DNA of 64,000 nucleotides from Tannerellaceae bacterium (GTDB lineage Bacteria; Bacteroidota; Bacteroidia; Bacteroidales; Tannerellaceae): NCBI GenBank assembly GCA_021201295.1, contig JAJQFE010000016.1, positions 1 to 64,000 of the forward strand, read 5' to 3'. Shown piece by piece: positions 1 to 9,563 of this stretch (position 1 is its first letter; each line of letters starts with the position of its first letter). The notes under the pieces were generated by a model. It saw only the letters and a program-made list of their open reading frames with translations, ran no database searches and was not told where the DNA came from. The position numbers and the translations under genes were made by a program.

Positions 1-34
1 GTTTTCATAATTCTAATTTTTTAGTAGGTTAATA

Positions 35-1023
35 TTAAGGTTTTACTGTCGGTTTTCTAAAATAGTTTCTTAATACTTGAGGAGTGTAATTTGGATCACA
101 AGTTGTAGGATATCCAGCCGGTGGAACCCACAGCTTGGATAGTTCTCGAAATTTTTTTTCATCTGTTGACATGAACATTTTATTTTTACCAATTTTTTCT
201 ATCCATTTCCAGTACTCTCCAGAAAAATCATTACTTTGATTCATAGTTACTACGGGAAGAAATTCTTCATCATTTATGGCTCTTGCAATATCAAGAAAAA
301 TTTTAGCTTCAAATTCTACGTCTTTAAAAATAGTAAGCATAGCATTACCATAAAATTGTTGATGTTGAACCGCATGAATAAGCTCTTCTGAAAGCTGATG
401 AATATTCATATAATTTACGAATCTTATTTGAATAGTATTTGTTGCGGCATTATATTGAGCTGGTACCTGAATGGTATTATCAGATTTAAAGTGAATTTTT
501 ATATCGCCAGATTTAATTTTATCTAAAATTTTTTTTGCCAGAAGGATTTTCTCCAAACATTCCTACCAAGACATTTAATTCATATTTAGATTCTAAATTT
601 AAATCACTATACTCTCCACATATTCCCGTTAAATTAGGAAAAGATACCTGATAGATCCCATTTGTAGGTCCACTTTTAGAATATCCTCTTCTATTTCCTG
701 TTGAGAAATCGTTTTGTATATACCATCCTGGTTCTGGTTTATAAGAATCTACAGGAACATACCAACAACGAGTATTTTGATACACACTATAATTTACTCC
801 TCCTATTCCAATATCAATATATGCATCTTGGCAAACAAGACATTGTTGCATATTTTTTGTTTTGATTTCTTCTAAATTTTGTTGTTCTGTAGAAAAAAGT
901 TCTCTTCATCATATTTTCAGCACAGCTATTAAATATACCTACAATAAAGACTATTCCTATAAAAAGAAAAAAATTATTATACACTTTTAGGTTAGCAGAA
1001 ATAATAAATAGTGAATTTTTCAT
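35..1023 (-). pseudogene. Broken lipoprotein with zincin-like C-terminal region
   Basis: Three reading-frame pieces join into one protein of about 325 residues. The N-terminal piece has a hydrophobic segment followed by a lipobox (IFNSC), so a lipoprotein is likely. The middle piece has a CLVCQD motif and an aromatic, Gly-rich stretch. The last piece carries EELIHAVQHQ followed about 30 residues on by EFEAK, which resembles the metal-binding pattern of zincin-like domains; this is inference, because no HExxH is present. The frame changes once in an A6 run at 893-898 and once in a T8 run at 529-536 (plus-strand coordinates). Removing one base at each restores a continuous frame. No family is recognised with certainty. 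Confidence 0.5.
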
Positions 1024-1218
1024 ATACTACTGTTTAGAAATAAAGAATTTTAATAAATCTATATTCTACATTAATTTGTAAGTTAAAGAAACCTTATTTC
1101 CAATTATTAAAGCATGGAAAATAAGTAAGGTACACGTTTTAAACAATCTTCAGAAATAATAATTTATTCATTTTGCGAGTATAAATCTTAAAAAAATAAT
1201 TTACAAAAAATAAATATA

Positions 1219-1252
1219 AAAAAGAGACAGCTTAGATAACTGTTTCTTTTTT
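1219..1252. terminator. Hairpin with T-run left of the IS
   Basis: An imperfect 10-bp stem (AAAGAGACAG paired with CTGTTTCTTT, one G-U) is followed by a T-run. It ends 12 bp before the left end of the IS3-like element and could insulate the element or be part of its insertion target. Confidence 0.4.
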
Positions 1253-1303
1253 ATTGTTAGATTTGTCTGATCCTGAAATAGCGCTACAAAAGAAAGTAAT
1301 GCA

Positions 1304-1729
1304 ATGGAAAGGAAAAAGAAATCTTATGTAAAGCGTAGTCAAAAGGATTATAGTATGTCCTTTAAGCTGTCAGTGGTCAGCGAAATAGAGCGAGGTAAAA
1401 TATCAATAACCGGGGCTAGATCTAAATATGGAGTTCAAGGTAGACACACCATAGTCAATTGGCTGAGAAAATATGGTACCTTTAACTGGGAAAATCAAAC
1501 ACTCAGTAATATGCCCAAAAGTAAAGATCAAAAGATTCTGGAATTAGAGCAGCGAATCAAGCTATTGGAAAAATAGAAAGCGTTTTTAGAGAAACAGGCT
1601 GAGAACTCAGACCAGAAAGCGATCTTCGTTGATATGATGATTTACATGGCAGAAAAAGAGTTTAATCTTCCGATCCGAAAAAGCTCCTTACCCGAACAAT
1701 CGACCGATTCACAAGAGAATATAAAGTAA
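1304..1729 (+). pseudogene. IS3 transposase OrfA (internal stop)
   Basis: The first 90 residues form an HTH_Tnp_1-type DNA-binding domain (basic N-terminus, then a helix-turn-helix around YGVQGRHTIVNWLRKYG) followed by a leucine-zipper-like heptad region (ILELEQRIKLLEK). A TAG at 1574-1576 interrupts the coiled coil; the same frame continues as KAFLEKQAENSDQKAIF to a TAA at 1727-1729, the usual full length of about 140 residues. OrfA binds the IS ends and supplies the N-terminal part of the OrfAB transposase. The A5G tract near 1678 may be the remnant of the slippery site. Confidence 0.7.
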
Positions 1730-2601
1730 GCAAATTCTACACCTGTGGATTGCTCGGGTTAAGTAGACAGGTTTATTATCGTTCCTTACATCCCAGGCAG
1801 AAGAAACAAGCTAAAGCTAAGCAGGTTTTATCTATGGTGGATGAAGTCAGGCGGGATATGCCACGAATTGGTTTTAGAAAACTATATTATCTTCTTTATG
1901 ACTCATGAAAGGAGCTAAAAGTAGGTCGCGATAAGTTCTTAGCGATTTTAAAAGCTAACCATATGCTAATAAAACCCAAGAGGACCTATCGTATAACCAC
2001 CAATTCGCATCACCGTTTCAGAAAGCATAAGAATTTAATAGTGGATATACAGTTAAAACAACCAGAACAAGTCTGGGTATCGGATATAACTTATATTGGA
2101 GGCAGGGATAGAAACTGTTATCTGGCATTAGTCACAGATGCCTACTCCAAAAAGATAATGGGTTATGATGTTTCTAATAGCCTCTCTACAGAGGGTTCTT
2201 TACGAGCATTAAATATGGCAATAAAAAAACGACAATATAAAAATATGCTAATCCATCATTCCGATAGAGGATTACAGTATTGCAGTAAAGAGTATCAGGA
2301 TACGCTCAAAAAGAAAAAGATAATACCAAGCATGACAGAAACCTATGACCCCTATCAGAATGCAATTGCGGAAAGAATAAATGAAATACTTAAGCAGGAG
2401 TTTTTACTCAAAGATTATCAGGTTGATATTAAGACCATGAGATTAGTAATCCAGGATGCTATTCGTATTTATAATACCAAAAGACCCCACTATTCTTGTT
2501 ATATGAAAACTCCCAACCAAATGCATAAACAAAAACAAGTCAAAATCAGAAGCTATAAAAACAAAGATAGTTGTCGGGCTAGCCCGACAACTATCTCATA
2601 A
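1681..2601 (+). pseudogene. IS3 transposase OrfB, rve integrase (internal stop)
   Basis: This is the catalytic half of an IS3 transposase. An HTH_21 region (GLSRQVYYRS, MPRIGFRKLYYLL) is followed by an rve integrase core with the DDE triad visible: D in VSDITYI, D in HHSDRGLQYCSKEY and E in PYQNAIAERINEILKQ. A TGA at 1906-1908 breaks the frame between the HTH and the core, leaving an intact ATG-initiated core from 1963. The last residues (after KNKD) are encoded by a perfect palindrome and differ from the usual end of the family. Confidence 0.75.
2566..2595. repeat. 30-bp perfect palindrome at the end of IS orfB
   Basis: GATAGTTGTCGGGCT is followed directly by its exact reverse complement. 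It forms a 15-bp stem with essentially no loop and overlaps the final codons of orfB. Position and strength suit a transcription terminator for the element, but there is no T-run directly after it. Confidence 0.85.
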
Positions 2602-2663
2602 ATTATTAATATTTTTGTTTAAGTAATACTATAACGGATTTTTAGGACTAGTCATTATATTTT

Positions 2664-3851
2664 TTATGGGATCAAGTTATGTTGGCGAAAAATAGTCTGG
2701 ATGGCGTTCATGGCCTGGTCTAGCTGGGCTTTGGTGTGGGTTGCCATCAAGGAAAACCGAATCAAGGTGTCCTGAGGAGCTACTGCTGGTGCCACTACCG
2801 GATTCACAAATACACTGGCATCAAACAATTCACGTACGATTAGGAAAGTAAGGTCATTATCACGGATAAATAGTGGAATGATCGGAGTGGAGGTATGTCC
2901 GACCTTACATCCCATATCCCTGAATCCTTTGAGGGCATAGTTTGTCAGATCCCAAAGGTTCTGTATGCGTTCCGGCTCACTTATCATAATATCGAGTGCG
3001 GCTCCTGCGGCAGCAGTTGCAGCAGGTGTACTACTTGCACTGAAAATATAGGAGCGGGAATTGTGACGGAGATAATTGATCACCTCTTTATCGGCTGCAA
3101 TAAAGCCACCTAAAGAAGCAAAGGATTTACTGAATGTTCCCATGATCAGGTCTACATCATCGGTAACTCCAAAATGGTTGCATGTTCCGCGTCCTTGTTT
3201 TCCTAATACACCAATACCATGGGCTTCGTCTACCATGATATTTGCATTATATTTTTTACCTAACTCAACAATGGCAGGCAGGTTGGCTATATCTCCTTCC
3301 ATACTGAATACTCCGTCGGTAACGATTAATTTCACCCGGTCCGGTTCGCATTTCTGGAGCTGTTTCTCCAGCGATTCCATATCGTTGTGTTTGTATTTCA
3401 GTGTGCGGGAAAAAGAAAGACGGTGTCCTTCAATAATAGAAGCATGGTCGAGTTCATCCCATAGAATATAGTCTTCACGTCCTGTGATGCAGGACACTAC
3501 TCCTAAATTTACCTGAAAACCTGTGGAGTAAACAATTGCATCATCTTTTCCTATAAATTTAGCCAGGCGTTGTTCCAGTTGTAAATGTAAGTCTAAAGTT
3601 CCGTTCAAAAAGCGTGATCCGGCACAACCTGTACCATATTTTTTGGTAGCTTCTATGGCTGCTTCTTTTACTTTTGGGTGATTGGTTAATCCCAGGTAAG
3701 CATTAGAACCAAACATTAATACCTTTTTTCCATCGATCTGCACTTCCGTATCCTGATCACTCTCGATCTTCCGAAAATAAGGGTAGATTCCGGCTGCCAT
3801 CACTTTTTGCGGAATATCATACTTCGCTAGTTTCTCTTGTAAAAGTCTCAT
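2664..3851 (-). CDS. spt: Serine palmitoyltransferase (AOS-family PLP enzyme)
   Basis: The 395-residue protein is an alpha-oxoamine synthase (fold-type I PLP enzyme). It shows the substrate-loop pattern GSNAYLGL, the PLP-stacking WDELDHASI segment, DEAHGIGVLG for the PLP ring Asp/His, and the Schiff-base lysine in GTFSKSFASLGG. The sequence is closest to the soluble Bacteroides-type serine palmitoyltransferase, which condenses serine with an acyl thioester to 3-ketosphinganine, the first step of sphingolipid synthesis. A second AOS enzyme in this window (kbl) has clearly different motifs. It is divergently placed with a lipid kinase gene, which supports a sphingolipid role. A 2-amino-3-ketobutyrate or 8-amino-7-oxononanoate role is the alternative. 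Confidence 0.85.
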   Translation of the reverse strand: MRLLQEKLAKYDIPQKVMAAGIYPYFRKIESDQDTEVQIDGKKVLMFGSNAYLGLTNHPKVKEAAIEATKKYGTGCAGSRFLNGTLDLHLQLEQRLAKFIGKDDAIVYSTGFQVNLGVVSCITGREDYILWDELDHASIIEGHRLSFSRTLKYKHNDMESLEKQLQKCEPDRVKLIVTDGVFSMEGDIANLPAIVELGKKYNANIMVDEAHGIGVLGKQGRGTCNHFGVTDDVDLIMGTFSKSFASLGGFIAADKEVINYLRHNSRSYIFSASSTPAATAAAGAALDIMISEPERIQNLWDLTNYALKGFRDMGCKVGHTSTPIIPLFIRDNDLTFLIVRELFDASVFVNPVVAPAVAPQDTLIRFSLMATHTKAQLDQAMNAIQTIFRQHNLIP

Positions 3852-3946
3852 GTTATATAAAGAGAATATATTAGTCGCTTAAAATTTAAAAAAGAGCCGG
3901 GATTTGTTTACATATAACAATATACATGTTTTGGCAAATCCAGCAG

Positions 3947-3981
3947 CAAAAGTAGTAAAAAATCACTTATACTTGCCCAAA
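3947..3981 (-). promoter_or_regulatory. Promoter for spt
   Basis: On the minus strand TACTTTTG matches the Bacteroidota -7 consensus TAnnTTTG, with a TTTG 23 bp upstream as the -33 element. It lies about 95 bp before the spt start. Confidence 0.55.
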
Positions 3982-4057
3982 TGCTTTAAAAGTTTTACAA
4001 AAGCATTATTTTGCCGCTATTAAAACAAAAAGTCGTGACCGTTAAGGCAATTGAAGC

Positions 4058-5029
4058 ATGAACAATCAGAAAATCAGTATTAAAGCGATTATCAATCCTA
4101 TCTCTGGTGTTGGCTCGAAAAGAAAGATCCCTAAAATGCTTACTGACTTGTGCCGGGGAGAGAATCTCTCACTGGGTATTGCTTTTACAGAATATCCGGG
4201 GCATGCGAGTGAGATCACCGGAAAGGCTGTGGAAGAAGGGGTGGATTGTATCCTGGCGGTTGGTGGAGATGGCACGGTCAATGAAATCGCCCGTTCAATG
4301 GTCTATTTGGATACTATTCTGGGTATTATTCCAAAAGGTTCCGGGGATGGGCTGGCACGTGAGTTACATATCCCGATGGATGTGAAAAAGGCGTTGGACC
4401 TGATCATAAAGGGACATGTGACCACGATTGATGCCTGTAAGGCGAATGATCGGATTTTTTTCTGCACCTGTGGAGTGGGCTTTGATGCGGCGGTCAGCCA
4501 GAAGTTTGCGGAGGGGAAACGCCGGGGATCTCTTACGTATATTAAAAGTACTATTGAAGAATACATGAGTTACCAGCCGGAACCGTATGAGTTATGGATC
4601 GATAATCAGACGGTTAAGGAAAAGGCTTTTCTGATTGCCTGTGGGAATGCTTCCCAGTACGGGAATAATGCGTTTATTGCTCCGCATGCGAATATCCAGG
4701 ATGGGGAGATGAATCTGACGATCCTGGTCCCTTTTACGCCTCTGGATATTGCTCCGTTAGCTATCCAGTTATTTACCAAACAGATTGACCGGAACAGTAA
4801 AATTAAGACTTTCAAGGGAAAAGATGTGACTATTTTACGACAGAAACCGGGGATTATGCATCTGGATGGAGAGCCGGTGATGGCGGATGGTCGTATTGAT
4901 ATTTCTATTTTGCCTAAAGCTCTGAAAGTTCTGACTCCGGAACAGGTGTCTTTTACGGAGGAAGTTCAACACCTGTTCGGACAGGTGACCCGTTTCTTTG
5001 ATAAAAGACTTCCTTACATTTTCAGATAA
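4058..5029 (+). CDS. DAGK/LCB5-family lipid kinase
   Basis: The 323-residue protein has a diacylglycerol kinase catalytic domain: NPISGVGSKRK near the N-terminus, the nucleotide-binding GGDGTVNE at about residues 74-81 and PKGSGDGLAREL in the position of the family GTxNDFAR motif. The C-terminal half is the beta-sandwich, ending with HLDGEPV, typical of YegS/DgkB proteins. It phosphorylates a lipid hydroxyl using ATP at the inner face of the membrane. Placement next to and divergent from spt suggests a sphingoid base or ceramide as substrate, but this is inference; diacylglycerol is the alternative. It overlaps the convergent methyltransferase gene by 16 bp. Confidence 0.8.
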   Translation: MNNQKISIKAIINPISGVGSKRKIPKMLTDLCRGENLSLGIAFTEYPGHASEITGKAVEEGVDCILAVGGDGTVNEIARSMVYLDTILGIIPKGSGDGLARELHIPMDVKKALDLIIKGHVTTIDACKANDRIFFCTCGVGFDAAVSQKFAEGKRRGSLTYIKSTIEEYMSYQPEPYELWIDNQTVKEKAFLIACGNASQYGNNAFIAPHANIQDGEMNLTILVPFTPLDIAPLAIQLFTKQIDRNSKIKTFKGKDVTILRQKPGIMHLDGEPVMADGRIDISILPKALKVLTPEQVSFTEEVQHLFGQVTRFFDKRLPYIFR

Positions 5030-5727
5030 TACTCCCGGGTTAATTCCTTATATTCCTGTGTATACTGATGGCGGCTGATTTCAATAATGAGCTGGTTCTG
5101 CTCGGTGACAGTAGGTTTTTTAAAAGATAATTCTACGAGGATACGTTTGGGAGGAAAGTCCGGAGTGGGAAGAATAGCCAGCCGTTTTGTCAGATATAAA
5201 TTTTGTTGTTTCCGGATCGTTTCTAATTCTGTTTCATTTTGTGCGGGTAAGATAAAAGCCATTTTCCCTGTTGATTTTATAAGTTGTATGCTCTCTGTGA
5301 TGAGTTCTTCCAGTGAGAGTGTATCTGTATGTCTTGCCCGGTTCCTTTGTTCATCTGGACTTTTTAAGGATTGGATAAAGTAGGGAGGATTGGAAACGAT
5401 AAGGTCATATTTTGCCGGTGTTTTTCTGGCAAAATTCCTGATGTCTGCCTGTTGTACACGGATCTGATTCCGAAAGGGAGATGCTGATACATTTTCCGAA
5501 GCCTGCAGGCTGGCGGATTCGTCTATATCAATTGCGTCAATAATTGCCCGGGAACGTTGAGCCAGCATAAGGGCTATTAATCCGGTTCCGGTTCCTATAT
5601 CTAGTATGTGCTGACAGTTTTCCGTATCTGCCCAGGCTCCTAATAGTACACCGTCTGTACCTACTTTCATGGCACATTTATCATGCCAGACAGTGAACTG
5701 TTTAAATTTAAAATAAGGATTTGACAT
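5014..5727 (-). CDS. trmN6: tRNA1(Val) (adenine-37-N6)-methyltransferase
   Basis: The 237-residue class I SAM methyltransferase shows DIGTGTGLIALML (SAM-binding loop), the acidic residue in IDAIDIDE, and NPPY, the catalytic motif of N6-adenine methyltransferases. Length and the N-terminal FKFKQFTVWHDKCAMKVGTDGVLLGAW segment match the YfiC/TrmN6 family, which methylates A37 of tRNA1(Val). Substrate specificity is inferred from the family. Confidence 0.85.
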   Translation of the reverse strand: MSNPYFKFKQFTVWHDKCAMKVGTDGVLLGAWADTENCQHILDIGTGTGLIALMLAQRSRAIIDAIDIDESASLQASENVSASPFRNQIRVQQADIRNFARKTPAKYDLIVSNPPYFIQSLKSPDEQRNRARHTDTLSLEELITESIQLIKSTGKMAFILPAQNETELETIRKQQNLYLTKRLAILPTPDFPPKRILVELSFKKPTVTEQNQLIIEISRHQYTQEYKELTREYYLKM

Positions 5728-5749
5728 TTTTTCGGATATATTAAACAGA

Positions 5750-5779
5750 CAAAAGTAAGAAAGTTTTTTCTGTTACAAA
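5750..5779 (-). promoter_or_regulatory. Promoter for trmN6
   Basis: On the minus strand TACTTTTG (-7) sits 23 bp before the start, with a TTTG 18 bp further upstream. Confidence 0.6.
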
Positions 5780-5888
5780 ATCAGTGTCTTTATAATAATG
5801 GCTGCACTTTTCTTTCGATAGATCAGAGAAAAGATTTAACTTTGGCATGTTTATTGCACATTGTTTTTTGCAGTGATTAGTGAATTAT

Positions 5889-8348
5889 ATGAAAAATAAA
5901 ACAAGAATACTCCACCAGCACTCTTTTGATGATTTGGAAGATAATCTGGGAATTGTAATGCCAATCTTAACGGAATGTGATGTAGATGAGGACTTTGCTG
6001 AAGAAATGGGTAAGGTGGGGGCGGTGGTCCCGATATTACCTTTACGGAACATGGTTCTTTTTCCCGGTGTGGCGATGCATGTTATTGTGGGTCGTCCTAA
6101 GTCTATGCGTTTGATCAAGGAAGCGGTGAAAAAGAAATCCTTAATAGGAGTGGTATGCCAGAAAGAAATGAATACGGAGGATCCGGGAATGGAGGACCTG
6201 TATTCTGTGGGTGTGATCGCCGATGTGATACGTGTGCTTGAAATGCCGGATGGCACTACTACGGTGATACTTCAGGGGAAGAAACGGTTTGAACTGGAGG
6301 AAATCGTGAAAACCGATCCGTTCCTGAAAGGGAAGATTTCTTTGCTGGAAGATTCCATACCGGATAAAACCGACCGTGAATTTGAAGCACTTATTTCTAC
6401 AATTAAGGATCTGACGATCAAAATGCTGGGGGTGATGTCTGACCCTTCCTTGGGTCTGATCTTTTCTATAAAAAATAATAAGAATGTTCTCTATCTGGTT
6501 AATTTTTCTTCCAGTAATATTCCGAATGGGGCTGCTGAAAAGCAGGAATTGCTGTTGATCAGTGACCTGAAAGAGAGAGCGTACCGGTTGCTTTTTATTC
6601 TGAACCGGGAGTATCAGCTGGTAGAATTAAAAACTTCTATCCAGATGAAAACGCATGAAGATATTAACCAGCAGCAGAAAGAATATTTTCTTCAGCAACA
6701 GATCAAAACTATTCAGGAGGAATTAGGCGGAAATATCAATGAATTGGAGATAAAGGAACTCCGGGCGAAAGCGGCCAAGAAAAAGTGGCCTGCTGCGGTA
6801 GCCGAAGTCTTTGAGAAAGAGATCCGTAAACTGGAACGTCTCCATCCTCAGTCTCCGGATTTTTCTATACAGACTCAATATGTACAGACCATTGTTAATC
6901 TGCCCTGGGAAGACTGTAGCAAAGATAATTTTAATTTGTCGCATGCTCAGAGAGTACTGGACCGAGATCATTACGGCCTTGAGAAAGTCAAGGAACGTAT
7001 TATTGAGCATCTGGCTGTCCTGAAGCTGAAAGGAGACATGAAATCACCGATTATTTGTCTGTATGGCCCTCCGGGGGTTGGAAAGACTTCATTAGGACGT
7101 TCCATTGCGGAGGCTTTGAACCGGAAATATGTACGTGTTTCTTTAGGTGGGCTTCATGATGAAGCGGAGATCAGAGGACACCGCCGTACTTATATCGGGG
7201 CTATGTGTGGGCGGATCATTCAGAACCTGCAAAAAGCCGGCACCTCGAATCCTGTTTTTGTGCTGGATGAGATTGATAAAATAACCAGTAATTTTAAAGG
7301 AGATCCTGCATCTGCTTTGTTAGAGGTACTGGGTCCGGAACAAAACAATACGTTCCATGATAATTACCTGGATATTGATTATGATTTGAGTAAGGTGATG
7401 TTCATTGCTACGGCAAATAATCTGAATACTATTTTCCAGCCCTTGCTGGATCGTATGGAAATGATTGAGGTGAGTGGATATATCTTAGAAGAAAAAGTTC
7501 AGATCGCTGCGAGACATCTAGTTCCGAAACAACTGGAGGCACATGGTGTCCCTAAAAATAAAGTAAAATTCCAGAAGAAAACTCTGGAACAGATTGTCGG
7601 ATCTTACACCCGGGAAAGTGGGGTGCGTGAACTGGATAAGAAATTAGCGAAGATCATACGTAAACTGGCTCGTAAAATTGCGATGAATGAGCCTGTGCCT
7701 GTGCAAATCAGACCGGAAGATCTGCAGACTTACTTAGGCGCTGTGGAATATACCCGGGATAAATACCAGGGGAATGAATATGCGGGTGTAGTAACCGGAT
7801 TAGCCTGGACGGTTGTTGGAGGAGAAATCCTTTTTGTGGAATCCAGTTTAAGTCGTGGTAAGGGAGGAAAACTGACGCTGACTGGAAATTTAGGGGATGT
7901 AATGAAAGAGTCTGCTATACTCGCTCTGGAATATATTCATTCGCATGCTGCGCAATTTGATATTAAGGAAGAGATGTTTGAGCACTGGAATGTGCATGTG
8001 CATGTACCTGAAGGAGCCATACCGAAAGATGGACCCAGTGCCGGAATCACTATGCTGACTTCGTTGGTCTCTGCTTTTACACAACGGAAGGTACGGGAAA
8101 ATCTGGCCATGACAGGAGAAATTACTCTGCGTGGTAAGGTATTACCTGTAGGTGGTATCAAAGAAAAGATTCTGGCTGCCAAACGTGCCGGTATTAAAGA
8201 GATCATTTTATGTAAAGAAAATAAAAAGGATGTAAGTGAAATAAAGGAGGAATATATTACCGGATTGACTTTTCACTATGTAGAGGATGTCCGTGAAGTA
8301 GTCGGAATTGCTTTACTTCAGGAGAAAGTAGAAAATCCATTGTTCTAA
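5889..8348 (+). CDS. lon: ATP-dependent protease Lon
   Basis: The 819-residue Lon protease is a cytosolic AAA+ serine protease that degrades damaged and regulatory proteins. An N-terminal LonB substrate-binding domain begins at [14 protein letters not shown]. The AAA+ module has Walker [10 protein letters not shown] and Walker [10 protein letters not shown]. The C-terminal peptidase domain carries the catalytic Ser in [10 protein letters not shown] and Lys in [14 protein letters not shown]. An in-frame GTG lies 9 nt upstream; ATG at 5889 is preferred, although neither has a clear ribosome-binding site. A TTTG at 5841-5844 with GTTTTTTG at 5863-5870 may be a weak promoter. The gene is intact despite its length. 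Confidence 0.97.
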   Translation: MKNKTRILHQHSFDDLEDNLGIVMPILTECDVDEDFAEEMGKVGAVVPILPLRNMVLFPGVAMHVIVGRPKSMRLIKEAVKKKSLIGVVCQKEMNTEDPGMEDLYSVGVIADVIRVLEMPDGTTTVILQGKKRFELEEIVKTDPFLKGKISLLEDSIPDKTDREFEALISTIKDLTIKMLGVMSDPSLGLIFSIKNNKNVLYLVNFSSSNIPNGAAEKQELLLISDLKERAYRLLFILNREYQLVELKTSIQMKTHEDINQQQKEYFLQQQIKTIQEELGGNINELEIKELRAKAAKKKWPAAVAEVFEKEIRKLERLHPQSPDFSIQTQYVQTIVNLPWEDCSKDNFNLSHAQRVLDRDHYGLEKVKERIIEHLAVLKLKGDMKSPIICLYGPPGVGKTSLGRSIAEALNRKYVRVSLGGLHDEAEIRGHRRTYIGAMCGRIIQNLQKAGTSNPVFVLDEIDKITSNFKGDPASALLEVLGPEQNNTFHDNYLDIDYDLSKVMFIATANNLNTIFQPLLDRMEMIEVSGYILEEKVQIAARHLVPKQLEAHGVPKNKVKFQKKTLEQIVGSYTRESGVRELDKKLAKIIRKLARKIAMNEPVPVQIRPEDLQTYLGAVEYTRDKYQGNEYAGVVTGLAWTVVGGEILFVESSLSRGKGGKLTLTGNLGDVMKESAILALEYIHSHAAQFDIKEEMFEHWNVHVHVPEGAIPKDGPSAGITMLTSLVSAFTQRKVRENLAMTGEITLRGKVLPVGGIKEKILAAKRAGIKEIILCKENKKDVSEIKEEYITGLTFHYVEDVREVVGIALLQEKVENPLF

Positions 8349-8365
8349 TTTTTGATTCTGGCCGT

Positions 8366-8405
8366 TAAAAAAGGGCTTTTAGATTCAATCTGAAAGCCCT
8401 TTTTT
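8366..8405. terminator. Bidirectional terminator after lon
   Basis: The stem AAAAGGGCTTT / AAAGCCCTTTT has an A-run on the left and a T-run on the right. It sits between convergent lon and the DUF5606 gene and can serve both. Confidence 0.85.
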
Positions 8406-8423
8406 AGTTTCTATCTGTTTGTT

Positions 8424-8864
8424 TTATTCTTCTCTCTTTTCTTCCGGTTGTTCAGTTTCCGGTTTTGTCTCTTCAGGAGTAAATTCAGTGATACCATTAG
8501 CGATCAATAGATTGTACCATGCAAGTAATTTTTTGATATCACTGGGATATACCCGTTCCCGGTCAAAGTTTGGAAGCACTTCTGCCAGGTATGCCCACAG
8601 TTCTTCCGGCTTGGCTCCTGTCAGATTGAGTGAGGTGTTCGCTCCGTTCTCTTTATTTTTAATACTGGTAAGCACTTCGTGCAAAGGAGCTTCTGCTTCA
8701 TCTGTATAAATGGCAATATCTCCTAATGAGATTACTTTATCTTTAGCATATGCTGGTATTCTTTTCTGATCTACTAATGATTCTACGATCAACATGTTCT
8801 TGCCATGAGAAACCAGTTTAAATAGGCTGGGTTTTCCCGAAATAGACAAAATAGTCTTCAACAT
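8424..8864 (-). CDS. DUF5606 family protein
   Basis: A 146-residue cytosolic protein beginning MLKTILSISGKPSLFKL, the conserved opening of the DUF5606 family of Bacteroidota. A globular part ends near residue 125 (WYNLLIANGITEF), followed by an acidic Glu/Pro-rich tail (TPEETKPETEQPEEKREE). No function is established for the family. It stands alone between two terminators with its own promoter. Confidence 0.8.
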   Translation of the reverse strand: MLKTILSISGKPSLFKLVSHGKNMLIVESLVDQKRIPAYAKDKVISLGDIAIYTDEAEAPLHEVLTSIKNKENGANTSLNLTGAKPEELWAYLAEVLPNFDRERVYPSDIKKLLAWYNLLIANGITEFTPEETKPETEQPEEKREE

Positions 8865-8902
8865 AATTTTCTGCTTATATATAGAGTTAAACTTTGATGC
8901 TG

Positions 8903-8910
8903 CAAATGTA
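8903..8910 (-). promoter_or_regulatory. Promoter -7 element for the DUF5606 gene
   Basis: On the minus strand TACATTTG matches TAnnTTTG, 38 bp before the start codon. No clear -33 element was seen. Confidence 0.5.
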
Positions 8911-8973
8911 ATATTTTAATTGACAATCCGGACTTTCGGACCGGAGAAACTTTTCCAATGATTCAGGGCGGAT

Positions 8974-9005
8974 AAAAAAGCCATTCCTGTAAATGGAATG
9001 GCTTT
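8974..9005 (-). terminator. Terminator after rplS
   Basis: The stem AAAGCCATTCC / GGAATGGCTTT lies 26 bp beyond the rplS stop; read in the direction of rplS it ends in a T-run. Confidence 0.8.
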
Positions 9006-9030
9006 CCGTATGGCAATAGAACTGGAGTGA

Positions 9031-9378
9031 TTACACTCTTTTCTCTTTGATTCTTGCTTTTTTACCGGTAAGTGCACGTAAATAATATAATTTAGCTCTG
9101 CGAACTTTACCTACTTTGTTACGGGTAATACTTTCGATAAATGGAGAATCCAGCGGGAAAATTCTTTCCACTCCTACATTTTCAGACATTTTACGAACGG
9201 TAAAACGTTTTTTGTCTCCGTGACCTGAAATACGGATCACTACGCCTCTGTACTGCTGAATACGTTCTTTATTACCTTCTTTGATACGGTAAGCTACTGT
9301 AATTGTGTCCCCACTTTTGAAGCTTGGATGTTCTTTTTTAGTAGCAAACGCTTCTTCTGCAATTTTAATTAAATCCAT
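9031..9378 (-). CDS. rplS: 50S ribosomal protein L19
   Basis: The 115-residue protein is a full-length bacterial L19 with the family core ([49 protein letters not shown]). L19 sits at the subunit interface and contributes to an intersubunit bridge. It is transcribed alone here, not with rpsP, rimM and trmD as in many other phyla, and has a well-formed promoter and terminator. Confidence 0.97.
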   Translation of the reverse strand: MDLIKIAEEAFATKKEHPSFKSGDTITVAYRIKEGNKERIQQYRGVVIRISGHGDKKRFTVRKMSENVGVERIFPLDSPFIESITRNKVGKVRRAKLYYLRALTGKKARIKEKRV

Positions 9379-9463
9379 TGTAGTATAGCTTTTTAATTTT
9401 AATTTTTTATGAAACGCAATATAACGGGCTACTTTTCCCGACAGAGATTACGTAAAGCGGATG

Positions 9464-9495
9464 CAAAGTAACGAAACATTTATTAAACTATCAAA
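9464..9495 (-). promoter_or_regulatory. Promoter for rplS
   Basis: On the minus strand a TTTG (-33) is separated by exactly 20 bp from TTACTTTG (-7; 7 of 8 consensus bases). It lies 86 bp upstream of rplS, leaving room for a leader. Confidence 0.65.
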
Positions 9496-9563
9496 TAGCC
9501 AGTTCAATAATTTATAACTTTCCTGAAAAAGTAATATCCGGATTTTCCGGTTTCCGGCCTGTC

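Larger units (their letters stand above)
1264..2654 (+). mobile_element. Degenerate IS3-family insertion sequence
   Basis: The element is about 1.39 kb, normal for IS3. It contains orfA in frame 2 and orfB in frame 1, the -1 arrangement used by IS3 elements for programmed frameshifting. Imperfect terminal inverted repeats are visible: TGTCTGATCCTGAAATA at the left and the reverse complement of TGACTAGTCCTAAAAAT at the right, matching at about 12 of 17 positions. I could not find a convincing target duplication. Both reading frames contain an in-frame stop, so the copy appears inactive as sequenced. Confidence 0.75.
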
